Shown in pieces: positions 1-8,178 of a stretch of 54,771 nt of DNA (positions are counted from its first letter, which is position 1; each line of letters begins with the position of its first letter). The translations under genes were made by a program, and so were the position numbers. Below the pieces are notes generated by a model. It saw nothing but the letters and a program-made list of their open reading frames with translations. It was not told the DNA's origin and ran no database searches. Source of the stretch: CAYUFB01 sp964444125 (lineage in GTDB: Bacteria; Patescibacteriota; Dojkabacteria; B142; JAFGMG01); contig CAYUFB010000004.1 of assembly GCA_964444125.1 (NCBI GenBank), positions 1 through 54,771 on the forward strand, given 5' to 3'.

Positions 1-76
1 GTTTTGTTCGTTATTTTCGACTTTCATAAGCCGAGAATAACATCAAACTATTTTGGGGAATATAAATCTAAGTGTA

Positions 77-730
77 CTACACTTTTTTTGAAGTCTTTCT
101 TTTACGAAGGATATACAAGATCGAACTAATATCTGAATAGATCAAATTACTGTTTGGGAATTTTTCATTTACTAAATTCGCAATTTCTGAAGCCGGTAAT
201 TCACGATGTTCCCAAATAAATTGGTCCCTTTGTTCATTAGGTTTTTTTCTAAAATTCGTAATATTCTTTTCTTGATGTAAATCCAATCTACCGCGAATTT
301 CGAACCATCGCTTATTTATAAAATCTAGAACATCCCTTTTACTAGCTAATGGACTAATTGCGATATGAATAGGAAATTTATATTTTGATTTTTTTATTTC
401 TTCAGGAAAAGAATCTGGATCTTTTGAATATACAGCCATACTTACAAGATCATATTCTTTGCTTTTTTGATCATATATCTGACAAACATCTAGATCATCA
501 TTAGATCTAGTGAAGTCAGATAATGGTGATTTGGATAATTTGAATAAAGGCGACCCAATAGAATCATCAATAGAATATTTTTCGGCAATTTCATGCAATT
601 TTTTATTCTTTTGAAACTTATCTTTTATCGAAAGTAATGCTTTTAGATCATTCTGAAAGTGTTCATTGGCAAAAATTTCTTTTTCCCTTTCCAACATCTT
701 TCTATTGCCTTGTGTTGTTTTATTTTCCAT
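77..730 (-). CDS. Hypothetical protein, possible C-terminal helix-turn-helix
   Basis: A 217-residue soluble protein of no family I recognise. It has no signal peptide or membrane segment. The first ~65 residues are lysine/glutamate-rich and predicted helical. A middle part (about 95-145) has alternating hydrophobic strands ending in a WFEIRGRLDLH segment. The last ~45 residues (ASEIANLVNEKFP followed by YSDISSILYILRKRK) look like a helix-turn-helix ending in a basic tail, which could bind DNA. It is divergent from the small gene that follows, with about 106 bases between them, so a shared control region is possible. The setting beside HEPN and DUF3800 genes suggests an accessory or mobile-element origin. 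Function is not assigned. Confidence 0.6.
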   Translation of the reverse strand: MENKTTQGNRKMLEREKEIFANEHFQNDLKALLSIKDKFQKNKKLHEIAEKYSIDDSIGSPLFKLSKSPLSDFTRSNDDLDVCQIYDQKSKEYDLVSMAVYSKDPDSFPEEIKKSKYKFPIHIAISPLASKRDVLDFINKRWFEIRGRLDLHQEKNITNFRKKPNEQRDQFIWEHRELPASEIANLVNEKFPNSNLIYSDISSILYILRKRKTSKKV

Positions 731-804
731 TACTTTTTTATTACATCTTTATATTCTTATGCAATTTTATCATTTCATCTATACGCTAGAGAAGGCATTT
801 AGCA

Positions 805-816
805 TATAATTATAAT
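805..816 (+). promoter_or_regulatory. Possible -10 elements upstream of the small GAGRKP gene
   Basis: Two overlapping TATAAT hexamers lie at 805-810 and 811-816, 21-32 bases before the ATG at 837. No convincing -35 hexamer is visible at the proper spacing, so this is a weak call based only on match to the -10 consensus and position. Confidence 0.35.
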
Positions 817-836
817 TAGGATATATATTTGAAATT

Positions 837-1121
837 ATGTCAGTAATCAAAAAATCAAATTGGGGCGGGAAAAGACAAGGTGCTGGAAGAAAACCTAAGA
901 CCGATTTCGAATCTAGGGAATTATTCAAAAAAGCCTTTGATTATGTTGTTACACCTAAAGAATGGATGAAGTTTGTCCGCGAAACATGGGAAAGTGATGA
1001 TTGGAATAAAAAACGCTTCCTAATCGAACAACGAATTGGAAAATCGGTAGTATTTGATTCAAAGGAAGAAGCAAAAACACAAGATATTGTATTGGTTCTT
1101 GGGGAAGATGACTATCAATAA
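837..1121 (+). CDS. Small protein with GGKRxGAGRKP motif (phage/terminase-small-subunit-like)
   Basis: A 94-residue basic-to-acidic protein. Near the N-terminus (residues 10-20) it carries WGGKRQGAGRKPK, a motif often seen at the start of phage terminase small subunits and other small phage or plasmid DNA-binding proteins. The rest (VTPKEWMKFVRETW...) is helical, and the C-terminus is acidic (LGEDDYQ). It ends 14 bases inside the downstream HEPN gene, so the two are probably translationally coupled. In that context it could be a DNA-binding or antitoxin partner. That role is inference from gene order only. Start: the first ATG, close to TATAAT-like sequence. Confidence 0.65.
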   Translation: MSVIKKSNWGGKRQGAGRKPKTDFESRELFKKAFDYVVTPKEWMKFVRETWESDDWNKKRFLIEQRIGKSVVFDSKEEAKTQDIVLVLGEDDYQ

Positions 1122-1791
1122 AGATAAAACAACTATTGCAATTGAAAATATTAGAAAACTTACTGATGACTATCAAAACTTTCTACTAAGCAAACAAATA
1201 TTTGATAGCCAAATATCCGCAATCAAACAATTGAAAGTCAGTGAGAATCATATTTATGTATATTTTATAAAAAGTAGTTTCTTTCAATACGCTGTATCAA
1301 CGATTGGAAGAATGATTGACAATGGAAGTGACTCAATGAGTATAGTGAGACTGCTTAACTTTATAAAAAGAAATTCTATATATTTTGATAGTAGTTTTTA
1401 TATAGCTAATATCCCTTACGAAGATACTAGGATCGATGGAATCGAGATTCAATCGAATCTTAGAAATATACTCATTGCTGAATATAATGAAATATTTGGA
1501 AAAAACATTGAAAGTAAAATTGATTCAGATTTAGATTTTATAAAAAATGACATTACAATCAAGAAGATTGAATCAATTCGAAATAATGTTGTTGCACATA
1601 TGGCTAATCAACAATACTCATATTCAATCACACAAAGCGAAATTGACTATGTTATTGATAAAATCGAAGAATTACTTTTGAGATACCGGCTTCTTTTATT
1701 GCAGATCGGTCCAATTGAAAAAGGCAGTTTGGATGTTGTTATAACTTACAAGTGGCAAGACTTACTAAAAGATATTTCAGCTAAACTATAA
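1108..1791 (+). CDS. AbiU2-like HEPN-domain protein (putative RNase toxin)
   Basis: A 227-residue protein, mostly helical. The ATG at 1108 is preferred to an upstream in-frame ATG at 1054, because the latter lies deep within the preceding gene and adds a low-complexity basic stretch. A GGGG run lies just upstream of the chosen start. The key feature is IRNNVVAHM: Arg158-x5-His164, the R-x4-6-H signature of HEPN ribonucleases. It sits in a helix followed by a second helix (DYVIDKIEELLLRYRLLLL). An earlier helix (SSFFQYAVSTIGRMIDN...MSIVRLLNFI) resembles the first half of AbiU2-type HEPN domains. HEPN proteins of this kind act in toxin-antitoxin and abortive-infection systems by cutting RNA. 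The 14-base overlap with the upstream small gene fits a two-gene toxin cassette. Family placement is by motif only. Confidence 0.6.
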   Translation: MTINKDKTTIAIENIRKLTDDYQNFLLSKQIFDSQISAIKQLKVSENHIYVYFIKSSFFQYAVSTIGRMIDNGSDSMSIVRLLNFIKRNSIYFDSSFYIANIPYEDTRIDGIEIQSNLRNILIAEYNEIFGKNIESKIDSDLDFIKNDITIKKIESIRNNVVAHMANQQYSYSITQSEIDYVIDKIEELLLRYRLLLLQIGPIEKGSLDVVITYKWQDLLKDISAKL

Positions 1792-1889
1792 ATATTCTTG
1801 CTATTCATCAATATATTTTTTATACTCAGATTAGTGGTAGAACTAACTTAGTGGAAGGCTTCCCCAAAGAAGCATCCTTGAAAACAAGG

Positions 1890-2693
1890 CTATTCTTCCG
1901 TTAGTATGCCACTGATAGCAGGTTTGATCAATGCAGATTCTCTAGGTGTGCATCTTATGCCATTATTCCATATTCCACCATATTTTGAATGGTTTGAAGA
2001 ATAGAATCTTCCTTTTAGACATATTTCGCTATAACTTGAATCCCCCTGTTGAGCAATTCCCTGAGGTTCAATTAGTTGAAAAATTGAAGATGTTATACAA
2101 TCAGCTACTTTTATTCCATATTCTTCTTGACCACCGACAACAATATTTCCAAGCCTATTATAATAAGTTAGATTCTTGTTAGCATTTTTTGAGGTTTCAA
2201 ATAAGTAGTATTGAAGGTTATTTGAAGAGACTTTATTTCTATTTGCTATCATGATATGAACTTTACCTGTCGTTACTTGTTGTGTATACCAGCTTACGCG
2301 TTCAATTACATTCTTGATACCAACAAAATACATTGATGGATATAGACACAAGTATTTTTCTTCCTGACTAAGTTCAAATTTGGAAAAACAAGAACAAATT
2401 ACTTTATATTCAGATTTGGCTATGTATGCACATAAATCTTTTCGCCTGTTATGTTGTAAAGATTTGAAATGAATATTTTTCCATTGACGATTTATTTGTT
2501 TCTGAAATAAATCTAAGTTATTACGCGTTTGAATAAATTCTTTGTGTTGCATTACAACACAACCAACAACAAAAAACTTGCTGGATTGACTATTCAAACC
2601 TTCATCACCTGCTTCATCAATATAAGCTACAAGATCATTTGATTGATCGATTTTGAATTGTTCTTTTGAAACATAATTTCGCATAAAAAACAT
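1890..2693 (-). CDS. DUF3800 domain protein
   Basis: A 267-residue protein whose N-terminal part reads VAYIDEAGDEGL (about residues 22-33) followed by the strand KFFVVGCVV. This is the YxDESG-type signature of DUF3800, a family with a predicted RNase H-like fold and acidic active site. Members are common beside defence genes, phages and mobile elements, and their biochemical role is largely undefined. Further acidic positions occur later (for example VADCITSS, about residue 197), as expected for this fold. It converges on the HEPN gene. A short hairpin (CCTTG-AAAA-CAAGG on the plus strand, 1876-1889) lies directly after its stop but has no T-run. Two ATGs (2693 and 2684) could start it and the longer form is given. 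Confidence 0.75.
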   Translation of the reverse strand: MFFMRNYVSKEQFKIDQSNDLVAYIDEAGDEGLNSQSSKFFVVGCVVMQHKEFIQTRNNLDLFQKQINRQWKNIHFKSLQHNRRKDLCAYIAKSEYKVICSCFSKFELSQEEKYLCLYPSMYFVGIKNVIERVSWYTQQVTTGKVHIMIANRNKVSSNNLQYYLFETSKNANKNLTYYNRLGNIVVGGQEEYGIKVADCITSSIFQLIEPQGIAQQGDSSYSEICLKGRFYSSNHSKYGGIWNNGIRCTPRESALIKPAISGILTEE

Positions 2694-2741
2694 TATAATT
2701 CTTCAACATAGTTTTAGACTAATAAGAAATTTATTTTTCAT

Positions 2742-3457
2742 CTAAATTTCGGGTATAATATTGCTGTGGTTATGAAAGGATAGAATCTTTTTTACATTGT
2801 CGATGTTCATTTTGAACTCAATTTCTAGGTTCAGGAACGAATCTATCAATGCACGACTATATCTTCAAGTCCTACAAATAATTTGATTGGGATTTTGATA
2901 TGAGAAATGACTGTATCATTTTCAAGGTGTGCTGCGATATTATATGTTCTAAGCTTGATCCCAATATCCGATAATATACTTTTAGCAATACGTTTCTTAC
3001 GGTTTAATTTCTTGCTTGCAATTCTATCATTATTTCTAATTTTTAATTGAACACTTATTGGATTTCCTTGAAGCGGATGAAAAAGAGGACTTATCAGTGA
3101 CAAATTATTGACTCTTTTAGGAAAATGATGCACATATTGCATTGCAAGGCCACCACCAAGTGATTGGCCAACAAGGTTGAAACTATCAATATCAATCTGC
3201 TCAGTAAATCCTTCAATTGTATCAATCAAGTTTTCTACATTGTATTTATGTAATTTTTGTGAACGGGCGTAACCAGGCATAGTGAAGGCATATACTTTGC
3301 TATGTTTACTTATTTCAAAGAGGAAATTGGCATAATCGTAGTGAGTTGCTCCGCCGCCGTGCAAAAACAAGGTAGCAGATTTATCACCAAGTTCACTATA
3401 ATCAAGAGTGATTGGCTCAGGGTGGCTTATTTTGATAAATTTTGTTTCAAGGTGCAT
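2742..3457 (-). pseudogene. Alpha/beta hydrolase, apparently frameshifted near its 3' end
   Basis: The uninterrupted frame (2846-3457, 203 residues) is an alpha/beta-hydrolase. It has an oxyanion-type LFLHGGGATHYDY near residue 30, the nucleophile elbow GQSLGG (Ser ~ residue 99) and the acid-bearing strand IPIKLFVGLEDIVV at its end. It then stops at TGA without the catalytic histidine that should follow 25-35 residues later. Another minus frame opens at 2864 and runs to TAG at 2742-2744. It encodes ALIDSFLNLEI... and VKKILSFHNHSNIIPEI, which looks like the missing C-terminus with the catalytic His. One indel between about 2846 and 2866 would rejoin them. Either the gene is decaying or the consensus has an error. 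It directly abuts the ftsX stop, so it is the third gene of the ftsE-ftsX operon. Substrate unknown. Confidence 0.7.
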
Positions 3458-4384
3458 CTATTTGATATAACGTAGAATTGCAATCAAACTGGTAAATGAG
3501 CCTAGAATCCAGCCTATTACAAGGTTTATCACAAATACGCCAAGAATGTTGATAACCGATGCGTCTGGCCAATCAAGTTGTCCAAATAAGTTATTTAGAA
3601 ACACCATAGTTGGAGATGTCATGGCAGTCAAGTACACAAAGATTGCTATGCCAAAAAGAATAATGTTCGAGATAAATGCCCCCATAAATCCATAAAATCC
3701 GCCTTCTAAGATAAACGGCATTCTGATGAACCACAGACTTCCACCAACAAGTTGCATGATGCCAATTTCTTCAGAACGGTTAAATGTTCTAAATTCTACA
3801 GTAAATAGAGTAAATAAGAATATCACAACTAGAAATAGTGCCATGACAGCAAGACCTGCAACTCTTAAGCTCTTGAAAACTGTTCTTATATTATTGATCG
3901 TGTCTTCGCTGTATCTAACTCGGAAAATGTTTTGATTGGTTTCTTTTTCAGTGTTTACCAGCTCAATAATATTTTTGGCCTCTTCAACGCTATAAAGTCT
4001 AAGCGCAAGACTAGCAGGCAGTTCTCTATCTTTTATTGCCTCGGCAGCAAGAGGGTTAGTATTCTTTTGTGATTCATAAAATTCAGCGACTGCTTCTTTC
4101 TCTGAAGTGTATTCGATATAATCAATATTTGGTAGGTTTTCCCATTTGTCTTTTAAGGCAAGGATTTCTTTTTCTTCTGTTCCAGTATTAAAAAATACAT
4201 AAATATGAGGTTTGTTTTCTATAAATCTCAAAAATAAATTTGAACTATATGCAAGAGTCAAAAAAATTGAGGTGACCAAAAAAGCCAATGTCATAACCAA
4301 AACTGATGTGGATGCTAGCCATCCACTTCGTATTATTTGTTTACTTGTGGTAGAGACTACTCTTTTGAAGGTTATGTAATTCAT
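3458..4384 (-). CDS. ftsX: Cell division protein FtsX
   Basis: A 308-residue membrane protein of usual FtsX length and layout. It has a short cytoplasmic N-terminus, TM1 at about residues 24-50 (STSVLVMTLAFLVTSIFLTL), an extracellular domain of ~120 residues (IYVFFNTGTEEKEI... to ...VRYSEDTI), then three TM segments (from about residues 175, 220 and 280) in the FtsX/MacB permease domain (RSEEIGIMQLVGGS). In Gram-positive and related bacteria, FtsEX senses division state and activates peptidoglycan hydrolases through the extracellular loop. Its partner ATPase gene ftsE lies five bases upstream. The LysM and M23 proteins elsewhere in the window are candidate targets, but no link is shown by the sequence. 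Confidence 0.93.
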   Translation of the reverse strand: MNYITFKRVVSTTSKQIIRSGWLASTSVLVMTLAFLVTSIFLTLAYSSNLFLRFIENKPHIYVFFNTGTEEKEILALKDKWENLPNIDYIEYTSEKEAVAEFYESQKNTNPLAAEAIKDRELPASLALRLYSVEEAKNIIELVNTEKETNQNIFRVRYSEDTINNIRTVFKSLRVAGLAVMALFLVVIFLFTLFTVEFRTFNRSEEIGIMQLVGGSLWFIRMPFILEGGFYGFMGAFISNIILFGIAIFVYLTAMTSPTMVFLNNLFGQLDWPDASVINILGVFVINLVIGWILGSFTSLIAILRYIK

Positions 4385-4389
4385 AATTA

Positions 4390-5772
4390 TTATGTTTTAA
4401 GAATTTTTTTTATATTTTTTATATCTTTGACTGATAATTCGTCAATTTTGCTTATTTTGGAAAATCCAGCAACTTTGAGATCATTGACTGTATCATAGCC
4501 AAAAGCTTTGAGTATACTTATCAATTTGGGACTCAAATTTAATTTTTTGATATCTGTCTCGTCTGAGATTTGAGTTTTTTCTGTTTCTTTTTTTGCTGCA
4601 TTTTTATTTGCTTGCTCAAACTTCTCTGTGATTCTCTGTTCGAAATTTTCCGCTTCTTTGGCACTATCTTTTTGTCTCCTTTGGGTCAAACTTACAGGAG
4701 GCTTTTTGGCCTTCTTGATTGGACCTTTAAAGACTTCTTCTGGCTTATCTTTAGACTCAATCGTTGCTTCTGGTGTTTTATCACCTGAAGACTCGATCGC
4801 CTCAGAGCTTGTCTCTTCAGCTTCTTTTTCATCTATTTGCTTTTCATCAGCTACTAATTCTGTTTGAGATTGTTCTACTTTTTCGTTAGGTATTTCAATT
4901 GTTGGTATCTCAACGTCTATCTTTTTTGTGATCTCGGTAACTTCCTCTTCTTGAGGTATCACTGATTTTTCATCCTTTTGTGGTCTTGGGTCAGATTCTT
5001 TTGTGTCTTTGGATTTCGCTTTCGTTTTTTTTGTTGCCTCTTCTTGTTTCTTTTTGTCCAGTTTGATTTTAGCTTTGGCTATATCGAGATTGATATCTTT
5101 GTACTTGCCCTTGATAGCGTCTCTAATAATTTTGCCGTGATCAATGACCAAAACTCTTTTGCTAAGTGTATCTACAATTTCAGAGCCATGTGTCGACATC
5201 AAAACTGTGGTACCCCAATTGTTTATCTTGGTCAAAATCTGGACGATATCCCATGCGGCATCTGGATCTAGGTTGCCTGTCGGTTCATCTGCAATAAGTA
5301 GCTTGGGATTATTGGCAATAGCTCTTGCTATGGCGACTCTTTGTTTCTCACCTCCTGATAATTGTGTAGGGAATGCCTCTCCTCTATCTTGTAAACCTAC
5401 AATTTCTAGCAAATATGGAACAGTTTCTATTATATCTTTGTGACTTTTGCCGGCTGCTTCCATAGCAAATGCTACGTTTTCAAAAGCATTCTTGTCATTG
5501 ATTAATTTGTAATCCTGGAATATAACTCCGATCTTTCGTCTTAAGGCATAGACCTTACTCCTTTTGTATTTGGTTATGTCTTCGTCATCAAAATATACTC
5601 TCCCATCTGTAGGAGACTCTTCTCTGATAATATGTCTGATTATTGTTGTTTTGCCAGAGCCTGAGGCACCTATTAAGAACACAAATTCTCCTTCTTGGAT
5701 CTCAAAATTGATATCTTCCAATGCTCTGTACTGATTGGGATAAATTTTTGATACAGACAAAAACTGGATCAT
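4390..5772 (-). CDS. ftsE: Cell division ATP-binding protein FtsE with long C-terminal extension
   Basis: 460 residues, about twice the usual ~225. Residues 1-230 are a complete ABC ATPase: Walker A GASGSGKTT (35-43), Q-loop VIFQDYKL, signature LSGGEKQRVAIARA (~138-151), Walker B LLIADEPTGNLD (~158-169) and switch MSTHGSE. Residues ~235-400 form a highly charged, lysine/glutamate/threonine-rich linker of low complexity. The last ~55 residues (IKKLNLSPKLISILKAFGYD, then TVNDL, and a final KDIKNIKKIL) have the pattern of a helix-hairpin-helix domain, closely resembling the RNA polymerase alpha C-terminal domain. FtsE drives FtsX to control cell-wall hydrolysis at division. The extension could tether FtsE to DNA, RNA polymerase or another protein, which is inference. 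Start is the ATG at 5772, in the usual position before the first ABC strand. Confidence 0.93.
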   Translation of the reverse strand: MIQFLSVSKIYPNQYRALEDINFEIQEGEFVFLIGASGSGKTTIIRHIIREESPTDGRVYFDDEDITKYKRSKVYALRRKIGVIFQDYKLINDKNAFENVAFAMEAAGKSHKDIIETVPYLLEIVGLQDRGEAFPTQLSGGEKQRVAIARAIANNPKLLIADEPTGNLDPDAAWDIVQILTKINNWGTTVLMSTHGSEIVDTLSKRVLVIDHGKIIRDAIKGKYKDINLDIAKAKIKLDKKKQEEATKKTKAKSKDTKESDPRPQKDEKSVIPQEEEVTEITKKIDVEIPTIEIPNEKVEQSQTELVADEKQIDEKEAEETSSEAIESSGDKTPEATIESKDKPEEVFKGPIKKAKKPPVSLTQRRQKDSAKEAENFEQRITEKFEQANKNAAKKETEKTQISDETDIKKLNLSPKLISILKAFGYDTVNDLKVAGFSKISKIDELSVKDIKNIKKILKT

Positions 5773-6014
5773 CTTATATTTATAATTCTAGATTTTAGTA
5801 TATCGAAGCTGGCCTAAACGTACAAGTGGAAATATTTAATACTTTTCTTTATGACTGAAAAATTCTTTGATGCTTTCTTGCCCGACTAGCAGCCTGCCTT
5901 GTGGTAGACAGGGTGGGTTGTCCTAAAAGAAGTGAAAGTACATATCCAAATTTGATTTATCTTTAAAATCCTGCTTTATTCTGCTATAGTATTTTTGTCT
6001 ATTATTTATCATCT
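5773..6014. other. Divergent ftsE / LysM-gene intergenic region with GC-rich degenerate repeat
   Basis: This 242-base spacer separates ftsE (minus) from the LysM gene (plus) and should hold promoters for both. A GC-rich stretch at 5892-5921 (AGCCTGCCTTGTGGTAGACA and on) resembles the CCTGCC/GTAGACAG islands at 26.0 and 30.4 kb and stands out from the AT-rich surroundings. A TATAGT (5985-5990) 24 bases before the LysM gene is a possible -10 element. Confidence 0.45.
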
Positions 6015-6530
6015 ATGAAATCCAGTTGGGCCTTATATGTTGTTGTTTTTATTATATTGCTTAATGTTTTTGCTGCAGTCTCATCAAAAATATTTAAAGA
6101 TGACAGTGATCCTGTTCCAATGAAAATTGAAGATATAACTCAAACAAAAGATGATGAGCAAAATGTTTCTAAAATAGAAGAAGAAGAGTTGGATGATTTG
6201 AAGGAAACTACAGGTAGTATAAGTGATATAGCGCCATTTGTCTCAAAGGCTATAGCAGATAGGCTATCTGCAAAACAAAAGTCTCTACAAAACCAGGAAT
6301 TGATGATACAAACAGGTAGATGGATTGCGACAGATTATGTTGAAGGTGATATCCAAGATTCAACTTATACAGTAGAACGAGGTGATACTTTATGGGAAAT
6401 TGCTGAAGGATTCTATGGTGATGGGGCAAGGTGGAGAGAAATACTAAATTTGAATATTGATCAAGTTGGTTACTTGCCAAACGGCCAGCAGGCAAAAATT
6501 ATTCCGGGACAAGTGCTGATCTTGAAGTAG
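6015..6530 (+). CDS. Membrane-anchored LysM domain protein
   Basis: 171 residues. An N-terminal hydrophobic helix (WALYVVVFIILLNVFAAV, residues 5-22) acts as an uncleaved anchor or signal. It is followed by an acidic, disordered ~95-residue stalk (DDEQNVSKIEEEELDDLKE). The C-terminal ~50 residues are a LysM domain: YTVERGDTLWEIAEGFYGDG, then WREILNLN and PGQVLIL. LysM domains bind N-acetylglucosamine in peptidoglycan, so the protein probably bridges membrane and wall. There is no catalytic domain. It converges tail-to-tail with prfB with no spacer at all (its stop ends at 6530 and the prfB stop begins at 6531), so the two transcripts must overlap or share a terminator inside coding sequence. 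Confidence 0.85.
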   Translation: MKSSWALYVVVFIILLNVFAAVSSKIFKDDSDPVPMKIEDITQTKDDEQNVSKIEEEELDDLKETTGSISDIAPFVSKAIADRLSAKQKSLQNQELMIQTGRWIATDYVEGDIQDSTYTVERGDTLWEIAEGFYGDGARWREILNLNIDQVGYLPNGQQAKIIPGQVLILK

Positions 6531-7601
6531 TTATAATTTGATTGTAGCGTTTACGAATATATCGATGTCTCCATCAAGCACATTTTCTGTTTTGTCAGTT
6601 TCTACTTGAGTGCGAAGGTCTTTGACCAGCTTGTAGGGTTGAAGTACATAATTTCTAATTTGGTTTCCCCAGCCAGCGATTTTGTGGCTTCCGACTAATT
6701 TATCTTGCTCTTTGGCTCTTTTTTCTAATTCTATTTGCAATAATTTGCCTCTAAGTATTTGCATGGCTGATTCTCTGTTCCTAAGTTGGCTTCTTTCTGA
6801 AGAACAATGTACCTGAATACCTGTAGGAATATGAGTAATACGTGCAGCTGTATTGACTTTGTTTACATTTTGTCCGCCAGCTCCTCCAGATCTAACAGCA
6901 TGGAAATCAATATCTTCAGGTTTGATTTCTATTTCAACGTCTGATGTGATAAGTGGTATGACTTCTACTCCAGCAAAAGACGTTTGTCTCAAACCTTGTG
7001 CATTAAACGGGGAGATCCTAACCAACCTATGTGTTCCGTGCTCACCTTTTAGATATCCATAAACATATCTGCCTGTGACTTCTATTGATACTGTACCAAT
7101 ACCCGCTTCATTGCCCTTGACCATGTTTATGATCTCAGCTTTCCATCCACGACGTTCAAAAAATCTCAAATACATTCTCATCAACATTTCACTCCAATCA
7201 TTTGCCTCAGTACCTCCTTGGCCGGCATGAATCGAGATAATTGCATTGTATTGATCATATTTATTGGAAAAATATGTGGTCAATTCAAGAGCGTCAATTG
7301 ACGCTGATGTTTCGTCAACTAACTTTTGATAATCGGCTTGTAATTCACTATCATCTGTCTCAAGTAATTCTGCGTATGCATCAAGATCATTGATCTTTGT
7401 CTCAACCTCATTTACGTTGTCAATATCCGCTTTGATATTGCTTAAATTTTGCATTTTCTCTTGGGCTTCAGTTGGGTTATCCCAAAAATTAGGCTCTGTA
7501 GTGATTTTTTCTAATTCCTTAAACTTTGATAATAAATCATCATACTTAAGTTTTGTTTTGATTTGCTCTACTCTATCTTTGAGCTTATCTATAGTTTGCA
7601 T
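6531..7601 (-). CDS. prfB: Peptide chain release factor 2
   Basis: A 356-residue class I release factor. The peptide-anticodon region carries the RF2-type tripeptide SPF (RISPFNAQGL, about residues 195-204) rather than the RF1 PxT type. The catalytic motif GGAGGQNVNKV contains GGQ at about 239-241. RF2 reads UAA and UGA, so its presence argues against recoding of UGA such as occurs in Gracilibacteria. The gene is open from its first ATG: there is no in-frame TGA near codon 25 and thus no sign of the programmed +1 frameshift that autoregulates prfB in many bacteria. The N-terminal coiled coil (residues 1-100) is complete, which supports the start. Confidence 0.95.
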   Translation of the reverse strand: MQTIDKLKDRVEQIKTKLKYDDLLSKFKELEKITTEPNFWDNPTEAQEKMQNLSNIKADIDNVNEVETKINDLDAYAELLETDDSELQADYQKLVDETSASIDALELTTYFSNKYDQYNAIISIHAGQGGTEANDWSEMLMRMYLRFFERRGWKAEIINMVKGNEAGIGTVSIEVTGRYVYGYLKGEHGTHRLVRISPFNAQGLRQTSFAGVEVIPLITSDVEIEIKPEDIDFHAVRSGGAGGQNVNKVNTAARITHIPTGIQVHCSSERSQLRNRESAMQILRGKLLQIELEKRAKEQDKLVGSHKIAGWGNQIRNYVLQPYKLVKDLRTQVETDKTENVLDGDIDIFVNATIKL

Positions 7602-7616
7602 ATAATTTGATGTAAG

Positions 7617-8162
7617 TTAGTAAGCTTTTTTCAAATTGTTCTGGGCAAGTTGGATCTCGTATGCGACATCTCGAAGGAGTATGATAGTAAGAGTTGTAGA
7701 AATAACTAGTCCCACAATCAACACCCATTCATATGTCCTACCAAAAACTGTATTTATCAATATCGTTATGTTTGTAATCCAGACAAATAATAACCAGACA
7801 CTTGCCTTGCGATACACTTCAAATGAATCTTTGACTAGTCCAAGTAGCCCATTTATCGCAAGTCTGGAAAGTAAAGTTGGGTTGATGTGGCTGGTATGAA
7901 AAAACACTGCTCTTATTACATAAAAACTAAATCCAAAGGTCATAATAACTAGCAAAAACAGATCTGAATAGGAGGAAACAAATTGAATATCGTCTCCCAT
8001 AACTACAGGTCTACTTGAAATAAAAGCGTCTGCGGTATTCTCAATGCCCCAGTCAATATTGAAGACATTTAATACAATATAAAGACCAATAAATTTTGCA
8101 GTAATCATAAGTGCTGCAGGAAACAACGATGCATCTAGTATTTTGACGATTGTCTTGGACAT
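7617..8162 (-). CDS. Hypothetical four-helix membrane protein
   Basis: 181 residues with about four hydrophobic segments: roughly 14-33, 65-86, 118-140 and 144-165. A loop of ~30 residues (WGIENTADAFISSRPVVMGD) follows the first segment. I do not recognise the family. It lies 15 bases upstream of prfB and 16 bases downstream of rpsT on the same strand, so it is probably cotranscribed with them. Proteins of this kind between rpsT and prfB may be lineage-specific membrane proteins. No function is inferred. Confidence 0.8.
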   Translation of the reverse strand: MSKTIVKILDASLFPAALMITAKFIGLYIVLNVFNIDWGIENTADAFISSRPVVMGDDIQFVSSYSDLFLLVIMTFGFSFYVIRAVFFHTSHINPTLLSRLAINGLLGLVKDSFEVYRKASVWLLFVWITNITILINTVFGRTYEWVLIVGLVISTTLTIILLRDVAYEIQLAQNNLKKAY

Positions 8163-8178
8163 AGCAACAAAAATTTAC

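Noticed and set aside
1054..1107. Upstream ATG for the HEPN protein
   Set aside because: It would add 18 basic residues in deep overlap with the small gene; the ATG at 1108 gives normal coupling.
6531..7601. Programmed frameshift in prfB
   Set aside because: The frame is open from the first ATG with a complete N-terminal domain and no early in-frame TGA.
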